Shown: positions 49,729-58,560, counted from the stretch's first letter. The stretch: DNA of 64,000 bases from an uncultured Bacteroidales bacterium (GCA_947307415.1 CAMZJA010000001.1:186001-250000); one strand, 5' to 3'. Program-made: numbers and translations. Notes: a model not told the origin generated them from the sequence alone.

Positions 49729-51279
49729 ATGAAAAAAATTATTACACTATGCCTGGCGATACTGGCATTAGGATTAAGCCCTATAAAGGTATCGGCGCAA
49801 GCGACTCAAGAGATAACGAATCTTGTGATTTTCGTCCGCTTTGCAGATGATAGCGAGATAACACATTCGTTCAGCCAGATAGACACCATGTTTAACGGGA
49901 AAACGGCGAATTATCTCAGCATTTATAACTTCTACAAAGTGATGTCGTACGACAAGATTCATTATAACACGGTGTATACCAACGACATCCAAAACGGTCA
50001 GATAATATCGTTTCAGGACTCGCATCCGAGAGGATATTATATGCCTTACAGCTCTACAAACCCGATAGGTTATGAGGGAGAGCTGCCGACTATGGGTATT
50101 TGCATGCGCGAGGCCGAGCTTCTCGCCGCGGCCATCGACTATGTGGATAATAATAATCTTGTTGACGACAACGTGGTGCTTGACGGAAATAACGACGGCA
50201 TGATCGACAACATCAGCTTCGTCGTGAAAGGCAACACCGGAGAATGGGGCTCGATTCTTTGGCCGCACATGTGGTTTTTCCCACAAGATTCCATCGATCA
50301 TCCGGTGAGAATCAACGGGTTGATGCCAAACACCTTCAACATAGAGTTTGAGGGCTCAAGCACCTATTTCAACGCCAACGTGTTCCGCCATGAGATGGGG
50401 CATTCGCTGCAACTGCCTGATTTATATCATTATTACGACTACACCAACATCTCTGCGGCCGACAAATGGGACATGATGTGTTATCCTTATGTAAGCAATC
50501 AGACATCAGCGATTTTCAAGAACAAGTTTCTGAATGTATGCGACGAGCCGGTCGAAATCACTGAAGACGGCGACTACACGCTGCTTAGCGCCGGGTCGAG
50601 TCCTACGCAGAACTGTTATTACATCAAATCGTCGATCGACCCTACGCAGTGGTTTGTGTTTGAATATCGTAACAAAGCTGACCTTTTTGAATCAGGAATA
50701 CCTGGCACAGGCCTTATCGCGGCGCGATGGAACGACACAGTGCCTATTGGCACTCCCGAAGGATTCTTCGCCAACGCCCTCTTTAACGGCGACGATATCG
50801 CCAACCTGTATTGGATATTCCGTCCGGGCAGCAGCAGCGACACACAAAATGGCAACCTCAGCCAGGCACATTTCAGCCAGAAGGTGGGACGCACCGCCTT
50901 CGGTCCGAACACCAACCCGCATCCGTATCTCACCGACGGCACTCCCGAAACAAGTTTTGAGATCACCGACATCAACGATTTCGGCGATTACCTGACGTTC
51001 CATGTGCATTTCCTGAATGCAGGTGTCGACGACAATATGTTTGCCGAAAATCTGATGGTAAGTCCTAACCCGGCCACCGACCGTCTGCACATCTCCGGCG
51101 AGGGCATGAGACGCGTCGAAATGTTCAATTCCTTAGGACAGCTGGTGCTTTCGACAGTGGTCGACGATGAGAGTTATTCAGAAATCATGATAAGCGACAT
51201 GCCATCGGGACTCTACATCCTACGTGTTGTCATGAATAATGGCGAGATCGGTGTCAAGAAAGTGGTGAAGGCGAATTAA
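49729..51279 (+). CDS. Secreted M6-like zinc metallopeptidase with T9SS domain
   Basis: 516 residues. Signal peptide (LCLAILALGLSPIKVSAQ). The zinc site is FRHEMGHSLQLPDLYHY: His221, Glu222, His225 and Asp231, the HExxHxxxxPD arrangement of immune-inhibitor-A (M6) peptidases, plus DKWDMMCYP as the Met-turn-like block. A C-terminal T9SS domain is present (VSPNPATDRLHISGEGMRRV, LYILRVVMNNGEIGVKKVV). It is predicted to be secreted and to attack proteins outside the cell. Followed after 14 bases by the FISUMP-type gene. Confidence 0.9.
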   Translation: MKKIITLCLAILALGLSPIKVSAQATQEITNLVIFVRFADDSEITHSFSQIDTMFNGKTANYLSIYNFYKVMSYDKIHYNTVYTNDIQNGQIISFQDSHPRGYYMPYSSTNPIGYEGELPTMGICMREAELLAAAIDYVDNNNLVDDNVVLDGNNDGMIDNISFVVKGNTGEWGSILWPHMWFFPQDSIDHPVRINGLMPNTFNIEFEGSSTYFNANVFRHEMGHSLQLPDLYHYYDYTNISAADKWDMMCYPYVSNQTSAIFKNKFLNVCDEPVEITEDGDYTLLSAGSSPTQNCYYIKSSIDPTQWFVFEYRNKADLFESGIPGTGLIAARWNDTVPIGTPEGFFANALFNGDDIANLYWIFRPGSSSDTQNGNLSQAHFSQKVGRTAFGPNTNPHPYLTDGTPETSFEITDINDFGDYLTFHVHFLNAGVDDNMFAENLMVSPNPATDRLHISGEGMRRVEMFNSLGQLVLSTVVDDESYSEIMISDMPSGLYILRVVMNNGEIGVKKVVKAN

Positions 51280-51293
51280 AAATAAATATCACG

Positions 51294-52700
51294 TTGAAAA
51301 AACTTCTTGTCTTATCGTTTTTATTGGCATCGGCAGCCGCACTTTTCGGTCAGACTCTGGAAGCCGAGCGTTTGCCCGACATGAACATGCCGCGCGCCGG
51401 ACATAACATGTTTTATGTTGGCGGCAGCGAGCATGCTGGTTGCCTCGGAGTGCTCGGCGGCACAGGAACAGGCACCGGTAGTATGACATTCAGCGGAACT
51501 TTGACAACAACTCCAAACGATAATGAAACATTACATTTCTTCTATCTTGGCAAAGGCAGAGACGGCAGCGCGGTGAGCACGTTGGATTTCTCCATGCAAG
51601 ACGGAACGCTTGAAAACGTCACCAATTATCACATTGCCGTTGGCGATGGAAGCTATACAAGCGGTGCTGTCAATTATGCCACCACTTTGGATATGAAGAT
51701 GGCTATTGCCTACTTCAACGTGAGCGGATATCAGAATGCAAGCGAGACAGCCGAAACAGTTTATCTGCATGGCGAAGACGTTTACACCACCGCCACAGTT
51801 GACTACCAAACTGGCACGATTACAGGCGCAACCAAAGGCTATCTCAACACGGGAACAGCCACCGCCGGCAAATACGTTGCCTTGATTCCTTCGGTGACGA
51901 CCGAAACCACGTTGAAGTTCGACAGCAACAGCAAGACGGGCACGATGACCTTCTTGCGTGGCATTCAGGAGAAAAAGTATTATTCCAACAACAACGCGGC
52001 ACTCTCAATAGAGGCAAATGCCATCTCCGATGGAACGGCTTCAGGGATTTTTTCAGTTTCAGAAACAAGAAAAGTTAGGTTTTCACATGGCAACTTACAA
52101 TATAAAAATGGAATCGGATGGCGTTTCGCCGAACACCAATACAATGTTGCTGGTAGTTGGACATCTGACTATGTTGACCTATATGGTTGGGGAACATGGT
52201 CTGGAACTTCTGAGCAATGGCATCCACTTACTATAATTGATGATAATTCTTACTATACATGGAATGGTGACGAATATTTCAAGGCTACTTTAGATGGTTA
52301 TAATGACTGGTTCACGTTTTCAGATACTGAATGGCAATATTTGCTTGGACATAGTACATATGGTATGGCACAAGTTGGAAATTATAATGGCATAATTATT
52401 TTACCCGATAATTTAGATTTGACAATTAATACCAACCATAATAATTGGACTAATAATACATATACAACTGACGAATGGGATAACAATTTAGAGCCAGTTG
52501 GAATTGTATTCTTACCTGCTGCAGGTGCTCGTCACGAATCATCGGTGCCATACGTAAATAGCCACGGAATGTATTGGTCTTCTACGCCTAATGGTGCTAC
52601 AGATGCAAAGCATATTTGGTTTTCTTCTAACTCTATGAATAGTAGTTATAGTTATGATCGTTATGATGGCAGGGCCGTCCGCCTTGTCCGCGACCTTTAA
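51294..52700 (+). CDS. Chimeric exported protein with a FISUMP-like C-terminal module
   Basis: 468 residues from a TTG start (MKKLLVLSFLLASAAALFGQ is a good signal peptide). Residues about 26-42 (LPDMNMPRAGHNMFYVGG) look like the start of a Kelch repeat that breaks off. A Thr/Gly-rich beta region follows (about 50-235: AGKYVALIPSVTTETTLKF, SKTGTMTFLRGIQEKKYYSN). From about residue 250 a FISUMP-like lectin-type domain begins (FSHGNLQYKNGIGWRFAEHQ, GIVFLPAAGARHESS, YDGRAVRLVRDL). Codon use turns sharply AT-rich at about 52050, as if the last module was acquired separately. Confidence 0.72.
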   Translation: MKKLLVLSFLLASAAALFGQTLEAERLPDMNMPRAGHNMFYVGGSEHAGCLGVLGGTGTGTGSMTFSGTLTTTPNDNETLHFFYLGKGRDGSAVSTLDFSMQDGTLENVTNYHIAVGDGSYTSGAVNYATTLDMKMAIAYFNVSGYQNASETAETVYLHGEDVYTTATVDYQTGTITGATKGYLNTGTATAGKYVALIPSVTTETTLKFDSNSKTGTMTFLRGIQEKKYYSNNNAALSIEANAISDGTASGIFSVSETRKVRFSHGNLQYKNGIGWRFAEHQYNVAGSWTSDYVDLYGWGTWSGTSEQWHPLTIIDDNSYYTWNGDEYFKATLDGYNDWFTFSDTEWQYLLGHSTYGMAQVGNYNGIIILPDNLDLTINTNHNNWTNNTYTTDEWDNNLEPVGIVFLPAAGARHESSVPYVNSHGMYWSSTPNGATDAKHIWFSSNSMNSSYSYDRYDGRAVRLVRDL

Positions 52701-52738
52701 TTAAAGTTTTTCACAGGGAAACCGATTGATATCGAATT

Positions 52739-52766
52739 GTAGAGACGTCACATGTGGCGTCTCTAC
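52739..52766. repeat. GTAGAGACG palindrome, second copy
   Basis: GTAGAGACGTCACATG and GGCGTCTCTAC; same family as 22907-22934. Between the FISUMP-type gene and the RhuM/PLD gene; could act as a terminator. Confidence 0.75.
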
Positions 52767-52808
52767 AGTTGTTTTATATGTGATATTGTTAAATTTTTTT
52801 AACATTTC

Positions 52809-53591
52809 ATGCATTTTTCTGCAAGTTATGTTAAATGTTTTTTACAATTGAAAATCAATAGAGATGAAACAACGGTTAGAAAGCATATCAACAAAGCATT
52901 GCATGAAGAGCTTCGTGATGAAGTGGTTGTCGCAAATTTTGCGACTACCACTAAACATGGTGCTATCGAAGGAAAAGAACAAACTCACGATGTTCGGTTT
53001 TATAATCTATATATGATTTTTTCGGTAGGTTATCGTGTGAAATCGCAAAGAGGCATTGACTTCCGAAAATGGGCTAACATGGTTTTGAAAAAATATGTTT
53101 TCAATGGCTATGCTGTTAATAATCGTATTGACCGTTTGGAAGTTAAAGTATATAAACTTGAAGAGAAAACGAACGAGATTGTAACAGAAATCAAAGGCCA
53201 TCTGCCACCTCACGAAGGAATTTTCTACAATGGTCAAATATTCGATGCCTATAGCTTTATTTCAGATTTAATCAGAAAAGCCAAGAAAGAAATCATTTTA
53301 ATTGATAATTATATTGATGATTCTGTTTTGAAAATTTTAAATAAAAGAGGAGATGCTGTCGATGCAACAATCTATACTTTCAGAATTTCTGATAATCTAA
53401 AACTCGATATAGAGAAACATAATTCCCAGTATCCACCAATAAAGATAACATCTTTAAACAAATTTCACGACCGATTTCTGATAATCGATGACGATGTTTA
53501 TCACATTGGAGCATCGTTTAAAGACTTAGGAAAAAGTGTATTTGCTTTCTCAATAAGATTTGAGAAAGCAAAAATATTGTCAATCTTGTAG
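52809..53591 (+). CDS. RhuM/ORF6N-like DNA-binding domain fused to a phospholipase D-like domain
   Basis: 260 residues, AT-rich. The first 105 match the RhuM type (TTVRKHINKALHEELRDEVV, FYNLYMIFSVGYRVKSQRGI, FRKWANMVLKKYVFNGYAVN), then a short coiled coil (LEVKVYKLEEKTNEIVTEIK), then a PLD-like part (FISDLIRKAKKEIILIDNYI, NKFHDRFLIIDDDVYHIGAS). His-x-Asp replaces the usual His-x-Lys in the PLD site. The first 20 residues do not look like the usual RhuM start, so the N-terminus may be eroded. Typical of accessory or phage-derived DNA. Confidence 0.72.
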   Translation: MHFSASYVKCFLQLKINRDETTVRKHINKALHEELRDEVVVANFATTTKHGAIEGKEQTHDVRFYNLYMIFSVGYRVKSQRGIDFRKWANMVLKKYVFNGYAVNNRIDRLEVKVYKLEEKTNEIVTEIKGHLPPHEGIFYNGQIFDAYSFISDLIRKAKKEIILIDNYIDDSVLKILNKRGDAVDATIYTFRISDNLKLDIEKHNSQYPPIKITSLNKFHDRFLIIDDDVYHIGASFKDLGKSVFAFSIRFEKAKILSIL

Positions 53592-53625
53592 GATATTTTT
53601 CATAAAACGTCGGAAATAAATCCGA

Positions 53626-54639
53626 TTATTTCACCATGAATTTTGTCGTTTCAAGGAGGTTTTCGCCCTTGACCTGCAAAATGTAGAGTCCTTTTTTCAA
53701 GTCAGCGACGGAGATGCTTCCATCGGAAGAACCCGCGGTAACCTTTTGGCCTAAGACATCGAAAATGGCATAATCAACCATTTCGCCAGTCATGCCGTCG
53801 ATATAGATGACATCGGAGGCAGGGTTAGGATACACTGCGAGCTGCTGTTGGCCGACCTCATGAACATCGGAAGGTGTAGGGATGATATCCACGATAATGC
53901 CTTCCATCTTTGTCATTCCATAATAAAAATTAGGGTCGGGAATGTCATACCAGTCATCCAAAGGACCACCCCAGCCAAAATTGATATGGAATTTTCCATC
54001 CGATTCGCGATAGCCGTCGACCACAACATTATGTCCGACCGTTCCCGCTGGATTTTCAACGGCTAGATGGGCAGGATAGCCTGCTTGAATGTTTGAAATC
54101 AGAATCTCGAACATCTCGTCGGTCGGGTCACGGAACAGCTTGCAGTCGGCAAAGCCGAAACGCTGATACGCCGCAAACGCCTGACCCACCTGGAAAGTAC
54201 CGGAACCTTCCGAAGTATATATCTGTGTGCATGCAGTGCCGCAAGCAAAAATCACAGCGGCCTTCAATGTGTCGCTGAGTTCGTCGCCACGTTGAAAATA
54301 GGCATCGACCGAATCCAACAACACGTTCAGCTTAGGAAATGACGGAAATTGCAACGTTTCCCAATCGTCATCAATATCATAGACTCTACCTGCGTAATTA
54401 TGGCGATAGTCATCACCATCGTCGAAGCGGGTGCCTTGTGTCGTTTGCAAATAATTGATAATCTGCCCCATGGCAACAGCCGGACAACCGGCGGCGCTAT
54501 ACGCATAACCGTTTAACGGATCTCTTGGGCAAAGCATGTTGTAAGGATAGCCTTGTTCCCATTCTGATTTAAGAAGAGGTTGCTGCGCAAAACTGGTCAA
54601 AGCGCAAAGCAATAGCAATAAAGATAAAAACTTTTTCAT
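53626..54639 (-). CDS. C10-family cysteine peptidase without prodomain, T9SS-secreted
   Basis: 337 residues. Signal peptide (LLLLLCALTSFAQ), then immediately the streptopain-type catalytic domain: WEQGYPYNMLCP, SAAGCPAVAMGQIINYLQ (Cys52), VGHNVVVDGYRE (His203), KFHINFGWGG. C10 peptidases usually carry a propeptide of 100 or more residues; there is none here. A T9SS domain closes the protein (AVYPNPASDVIYIDGMTGEM, LKKGLYILQVKGENLLETTK). A close relative of the prtT/SpeB group. Promoter box at 54668. Confidence 0.9.
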   Translation of the reverse strand: MKKFLSLLLLLCALTSFAQQPLLKSEWEQGYPYNMLCPRDPLNGYAYSAAGCPAVAMGQIINYLQTTQGTRFDDGDDYRHNYAGRVYDIDDDWETLQFPSFPKLNVLLDSVDAYFQRGDELSDTLKAAVIFACGTACTQIYTSEGSGTFQVGQAFAAYQRFGFADCKLFRDPTDEMFEILISNIQAGYPAHLAVENPAGTVGHNVVVDGYRESDGKFHINFGWGGPLDDWYDIPDPNFYYGMTKMEGIIVDIIPTPSDVHEVGQQQLAVYPNPASDVIYIDGMTGEMVDYAIFDVLGQKVTAGSSDGSISVADLKKGLYILQVKGENLLETTKFMVK

Positions 54640-54667
54640 TTTGTTTAGAATAATAGGATTAAGTGCT

Positions 54668-54676
54668 GCAAAGATA
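54668..54676 (-). promoter_or_regulatory. -7 promoter box for the C10 peptidase gene
   Basis: Reverse strand TATCTTTGC, 28 bases upstream of the ATG. Confidence 0.65.
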
Positions 54677-54694
54677 TAAAAAATTTTCCTTAAA

Positions 54695-56491
54695 TCATCT
54701 TTTTTTGAAATTATATCCTATTTTTTCCCAAGTTGGCATCTCTTTTTCCACTATGATGCTGTAGAAACGGTTGAAGTCGCCAGGCGATGTGGTGTTCCAT
54801 GCCCGTTCGGCCACGCCGAGGGCTTTAGGGAGCATCTGGAAGGTGACGTCGTCGAAGTAGCGCAGCTGCTCCGACCAGAGGTGAGCCGACACTCCCACGA
54901 TGTCGCCGGTGTAGTCGGCAGGATTCATGGAGAATGAGGTGCGCTCGTCGACATAGCCAGCCCAGAAAAGTCCGAGTTCCTCGGGGTCGGCGCTGTAGGC
55001 GAGGTCGACGTAGTTGTTGGTGGCTGGCGAGAGCACACAAGGGTATCCCTCGATGCCTTTGCCGGTCCAGATGTTGATGAAATAAAGCGACTTTTTAAGG
55101 CGCTCGGCTGTCTCTGGCTCTATGCCTTTGGCGATGTCTTCCCAGCCTGCCAGACGTATGCCGCGTTGCTCGGCGAGCTCAAGCATGTTGTTGGTGAAGA
55201 GGTCTTTCATGGCCTTGCGGTCGTGATTGACCCACGCTCCGCCAGGCACCTCGTCGCCTCCGATATGGATAGCCAGCAGTGGCACGTCGGCCTCCTGATG
55301 CAGACGGATGACCTCGTCGAAGACCTTGCCATAGAAATTATAAACGCTTGGAAGATAGACACTTAGCACATTATCGGTGAAGTCTTGCGCCGACCAGTAA
55401 TGCGAGGTGTCGGCAGGGTCTTGCAGCCTATATGAAGTGTCGCCGGTGCGGCGCTCGTAGGCCTGCATCGCCCTGATGGAAGCCCTGGAATGACCCGGAG
55501 CGTCGAATTCAGGGATGACAGCGATGTGGCGATCCCAAGCGTAACGCAGAATCTGCTTATATTCCTCAGAGGTGTAATAAGTGGCGTTGTTGACGCGGCC
55601 GTTGGCGGTAGGCTTCAGCGCCGCTGTCTCCTGCAGGTTCCAGTCGGGCAGCGCATGATGTCCGCTGAAGTCGGTGAGGTCGGGTAAGTCTTTGATTTCC
55701 AGGCACCACGCCTCGTCATCGCCGATATGAAAATGGAAGACGTTGAACTTATACTCTGCCATCAGATCGAGCACTTTCAGCACCTCTTCGACGCTGCGGA
55801 AGTCGCGTGCCACGTCGAGCATGAAGCCGCGATATTGGTTGTCGGGCCAGTCTTCGATGGTCATAGGCTGCAGTGGTTTCGGCAGCTTGTCGAGGGTTAT
55901 CTGGGCATAAAAAGCGCCTTCTTCATCGTCGGCGTCAACGGTAGGCTCGCCGTTTTCGTCGATGGTGATGCGATACCAGCCATGAGGTAGGTTTTCGGTA
56001 GGCTCGAGAGGCTCGGCGCCGTATTGCACCCGTTTCACCTGCGGGATGATGTCGGCAGGTTGCGCCTTGTAGCGGCAGATGAAATCATCGTCGACAGTCT
56101 CGTTTTTCGGATGTTTTATGAAATGATACTCGACGCTCATCGGCTGGTCGGCCTTGCCTTTCCGCTGCATCACGAAGCCTTCGGGTGCCCACGACTGTTT
56201 CGGCAGCGGGCGACCGTAATATTTCAGAGTTATGGTGCTGTCGGTCGGGATGTCGATATACCACGAGGTGCCTTGGTAGTGGTTGATAGCCGGACCTTCG
56301 ACTATGGTTTTCGAGTCGAACAGCTCCTGAAACCACACCCGCGAGCCTTGTTTGACATTGTGAAGCACGAGGGTGTTGAGCGCGCGGCCGTCGTCTCCGG
56401 CTGAACCTTCAGTCCATTCCACCATAGGAGTGCTGGCGCATGACGCTAGAAGCAGAAGCAATAATATTGCTGTGATGTGTGTTGTTTTCAT
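54695..56491 (-). CDS. Beta-N-acetylhexosaminidase, GH20, lipoprotein
   Basis: 598 residues. Lipoprotein signal (ILLLLLLASCASTP). A GH20b N-terminal domain (about 30-190) leads into the TIM barrel: NQYRGFMLDVARDFRSVEEV, FNVFHFHIGDDEAWCLEI, AVIPEFDAPGHSRASIRAM and the catalytic pair Asp413-Glu414 in HIGGDEVPGGAW. It removes terminal beta-GlcNAc/GalNAc with substrate assistance. The start at 56491 sits right behind the promoter box at 56512, so the more distant start at 56557 is rejected. Confidence 0.95.
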   Translation of the reverse strand: MKTTHITAILLLLLLASCASTPMVEWTEGSAGDDGRALNTLVLHNVKQGSRVWFQELFDSKTIVEGPAINHYQGTSWYIDIPTDSTITLKYYGRPLPKQSWAPEGFVMQRKGKADQPMSVEYHFIKHPKNETVDDDFICRYKAQPADIIPQVKRVQYGAEPLEPTENLPHGWYRITIDENGEPTVDADDEEGAFYAQITLDKLPKPLQPMTIEDWPDNQYRGFMLDVARDFRSVEEVLKVLDLMAEYKFNVFHFHIGDDEAWCLEIKDLPDLTDFSGHHALPDWNLQETAALKPTANGRVNNATYYTSEEYKQILRYAWDRHIAVIPEFDAPGHSRASIRAMQAYERRTGDTSYRLQDPADTSHYWSAQDFTDNVLSVYLPSVYNFYGKVFDEVIRLHQEADVPLLAIHIGGDEVPGGAWVNHDRKAMKDLFTNNMLELAEQRGIRLAGWEDIAKGIEPETAERLKKSLYFINIWTGKGIEGYPCVLSPATNNYVDLAYSADPEELGLFWAGYVDERTSFSMNPADYTGDIVGVSAHLWSEQLRYFDDVTFQMLPKALGVAERAWNTTSPGDFNRFYSIIVEKEMPTWEKIGYNFKKR

Positions 56492-56511
56492 AGAATCAAT
56501 TATTTCTCGAT

Positions 56512-56520
56512 GCAAAGATA
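56512..56520 (-). promoter_or_regulatory. -7 promoter box for the GH20 gene
   Basis: Reverse strand TATCTTTGC, 20 bases before the ATG at 56491. Confidence 0.7.
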
Positions 56521-56596
56521 ATAAATCATTTTCCATATTACTCATTTTGGCAGACAAAAACGAAAATTTTTATGCCGGTCAATCATTATTATTTCA

Positions 56597-56605
56597 TATC
56601 TTTGC
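56597..56605 (+). promoter_or_regulatory. -7 promoter box for the CPBP fusion gene
   Basis: TATCTTTGC, 24 bases before the ATG at 56630. Confidence 0.65.
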
Positions 56606-56629
56606 AGCTCCATTTAAAACTAATGAAAT

Positions 56630-58207
56630 ATGAAAAAACATGCAGAAAATCCTTTATTTTTATTCGTAAGCGGATTGATTTTAACCGCTGTGGTTTATTT
56701 TGTCTCGATTTTTATGGGGCATCATTGGCAGCTGAACTCAAGCATTGTCGAAGATTCGGTCCTGAATCATGGCACGATGCTGATTTTGTCAATTTTGCTG
56801 ATTTTAGCCTTCAAAAAGCAGGTTAAATATCGCATCGCGATGCCGAAACTCGATCAGATTTTAAAACCGATACTGTTCGGAATCCTTTGCGCTGTGGTGA
56901 TAAACATGGTTATGAACATCATCTCTGTCATTGTCACTGGCTCGGTGCAGACTCATCCTTTGATGAAAAACACCACGTTTTTGAAAAACTTCCTGTCGGT
57001 CTTCATCCTTGCCAGCATTGGAGAGGAGTTTCTTTTCAGAGGATTCTTCCAAAACTACCTGAAGCCACTTGGCGCTTGGGGATTCAAGGTTTTCAAAAGA
57101 AGAATCAGTCTGCCTGTTTTAATCAGCGCCTTGACTTTCAGCGCGGCACATCTGGTGCTTCTTGCTTCGGGTGTCGGTACGATGTTTATTATTAGAATCC
57201 TCGTTTTTACCTTTGTTTTGGGCTTAATCGCAGGATATTATCAGGAAAAACACGACAATCACATCTTTGCCATCCTCGTTCACATGGCTGGTAACCTGAT
57301 GGGGTTGGTTTCGGTAATAATGATGACAATGAGTTTTACTGCGCAGAACAAACCTGACGGAGAGACATTTGAACTTACTAAACAGGGTGCACATTATGTG
57401 TTCACGGCCAGCATCAACGGCACAGCCGACGCCACCATCCTTGTGGAATCGGGCATTCCGGCTCTGCTTGCCGATTCGGCCTACGTTTTCAACAGCGGAT
57501 TTTTTTCAGATTTGACTCTAACACCAACTGGCGGAAAAGAGAAAATAAATCTAGGCGGCCGCGTCTATAAAATCACTCACAAGGCTAACGGAACGGTGCG
57601 GATAGGCAACAGCACATCTTTTAATGGCGATATTTTTGTTTTGTCGAATTACGATTACGGAAACTACGAAATGGCGGTGCCGGTGATGTATCTGCACAAC
57701 GACCTCGACAAAGGCAGCCGTATTGTCAACCTCGACCTTGGCAACCAACGCATGCAGATGCTAAGCAAATCCTCACTTCGTGCAAAAAAGGCAAGTTATT
57801 CGACAAGCACGATGAATACCGACACATACATGGGTATGTTTGCTATCGAGACAAGTGCGACGCTCGATGACGGGATAAAACCTAGGACTCTCAGCGGCAA
57901 TTTCCTTATCGATTTTGGCAATCCGGAACTGTTGTTTCTTATAGAGCAGACCAAGGAGGTTCAGCAGTTTCTTGCCGACAATGCCGATCTTGAACTGCAT
58001 GAGGCTGTTGCCCCCAATGGCCAGATAGTAGGACAATATATCATCACCGAACAGAGTCAGCTTGGCGGCATCACTTTCCCTGATGCTGTAGTCGTCATCA
58101 CTAAAAATCTGCCATTGATTACAACACCAGGCAACATCGGATTGAAATTCTTCGAAAAAAACAACGCCGTGTTTGACTTCGACAAGTCTTTGGTTTATAT
58201 AAAATAA
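56630..58207 (+). CDS. CPBP intramembrane protease fused to a retropepsin-like domain
   Basis: 525 residues. The first 250 form a CPBP (CAAX-type) membrane protease with about seven helices: SIGEEFLFRGFFQNYL (Glu132, Glu133, Arg137), LTFSAAHLVLLASG (His) and FAILVHMAGNLMG (His, Asn). The remaining 260 are a soluble beta-rich region whose start (SINGTADATILVESGIPALL) and end (GNIGLKFFEKNNAVFDFDKS, LVYIK) resemble retroviral-type aspartyl protease domains. The usual Asp-Thr-Gly reads Glu-Ser-Gly; a second block LIDFGNPELLFL could be the true Asp-x-Gly. The fusion is not one I recognise. Confidence 0.78.
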   Translation: MKKHAENPLFLFVSGLILTAVVYFVSIFMGHHWQLNSSIVEDSVLNHGTMLILSILLILAFKKQVKYRIAMPKLDQILKPILFGILCAVVINMVMNIISVIVTGSVQTHPLMKNTTFLKNFLSVFILASIGEEFLFRGFFQNYLKPLGAWGFKVFKRRISLPVLISALTFSAAHLVLLASGVGTMFIIRILVFTFVLGLIAGYYQEKHDNHIFAILVHMAGNLMGLVSVIMMTMSFTAQNKPDGETFELTKQGAHYVFTASINGTADATILVESGIPALLADSAYVFNSGFFSDLTLTPTGGKEKINLGGRVYKITHKANGTVRIGNSTSFNGDIFVLSNYDYGNYEMAVPVMYLHNDLDKGSRIVNLDLGNQRMQMLSKSSLRAKKASYSTSTMNTDTYMGMFAIETSATLDDGIKPRTLSGNFLIDFGNPELLFLIEQTKEVQQFLADNADLELHEAVAPNGQIVGQYIITEQSQLGGITFPDAVVVITKNLPLITTPGNIGLKFFEKNNAVFDFDKSLVYIK

Positions 58208-58239
58208 AAAGCGCCAACTTGTTGTAAGTCAGCGCTTTA
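58205..58239. terminator. Hairpin terminator serving the CPBP gene and tRNA-Phe
   Basis: Stem AAAGCGC / GCGCTTT with inner ACTT / AAGT. Reverse strand continues into a T-rich run (TTTTTATTTTATA), so it ends the tRNA transcript; it may also end the CPBP mRNA. Confidence 0.75.
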
Positions 58240-58241
58240 CG

Positions 58242-58314
<73 letters not shown>

Positions 58315-58330
58315 CCTTTAGTTTTGCGGT

Positions 58331-58339
58331 GCAAAAATA
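58331..58339 (-). promoter_or_regulatory. -7 promoter box for tRNA-Phe
   Basis: Reverse strand TATTTTTGC, 16 bases from the mature 5' end. Confidence 0.6.
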
Positions 58340-58388
58340 CTACATTTTTTTATACCCACAACATTTTTTTGAAAAATTTTTTTTCAGA

Positions 58389-58458
58389 GTCATTAGTCGT
58401 CAATTAGAGAGCCTCAGCTCTCGCAGAGAGATGCCAGCTCGATAATGACGACTAATTG
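58389..58458. repeat. Palindromic repeat with GTCATTAGTCGTCA ends, inverted copy
   Basis: GTCATTAGTCGTCAATTAGA at one end, TAATGACGACTAATTG at the other; the middle matches 29687-29757 in opposite orientation (GAGAGCCTCAGCT; GATGCCAGCTCGATAATGAC). Confidence 0.8.
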
Positions 58459-58461
58459 TCT

Positions 58462-58530
58462 TTGGTCATCAATTTTGAAGGTCTTCGATTTTCGAATAAA
58501 AGCGGCAACCGAAAAATGATGACTAAAGAC
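58462..58530. repeat. Palindromic repeat, GACTAAAGAC type, second copy
   Basis: TTGGTCATCAATTTTGAAGG at one end and GAAAAATGATGACTAAAGAC at the other; pairs with 752-824 in inverted orientation. Together with 58389-58458 it fills the gap before coaX. Confidence 0.7.
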
Positions 58531-58551
58531 TATATTTTCAAACTTTTTTAC

Positions 58552-58560
58552 TATTTTTGC
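58552..58560 (+). promoter_or_regulatory. -7 promoter box for the coaX operon
   Basis: TATTTTTGC, 18 bases before the ATG at 58579. Confidence 0.7.
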
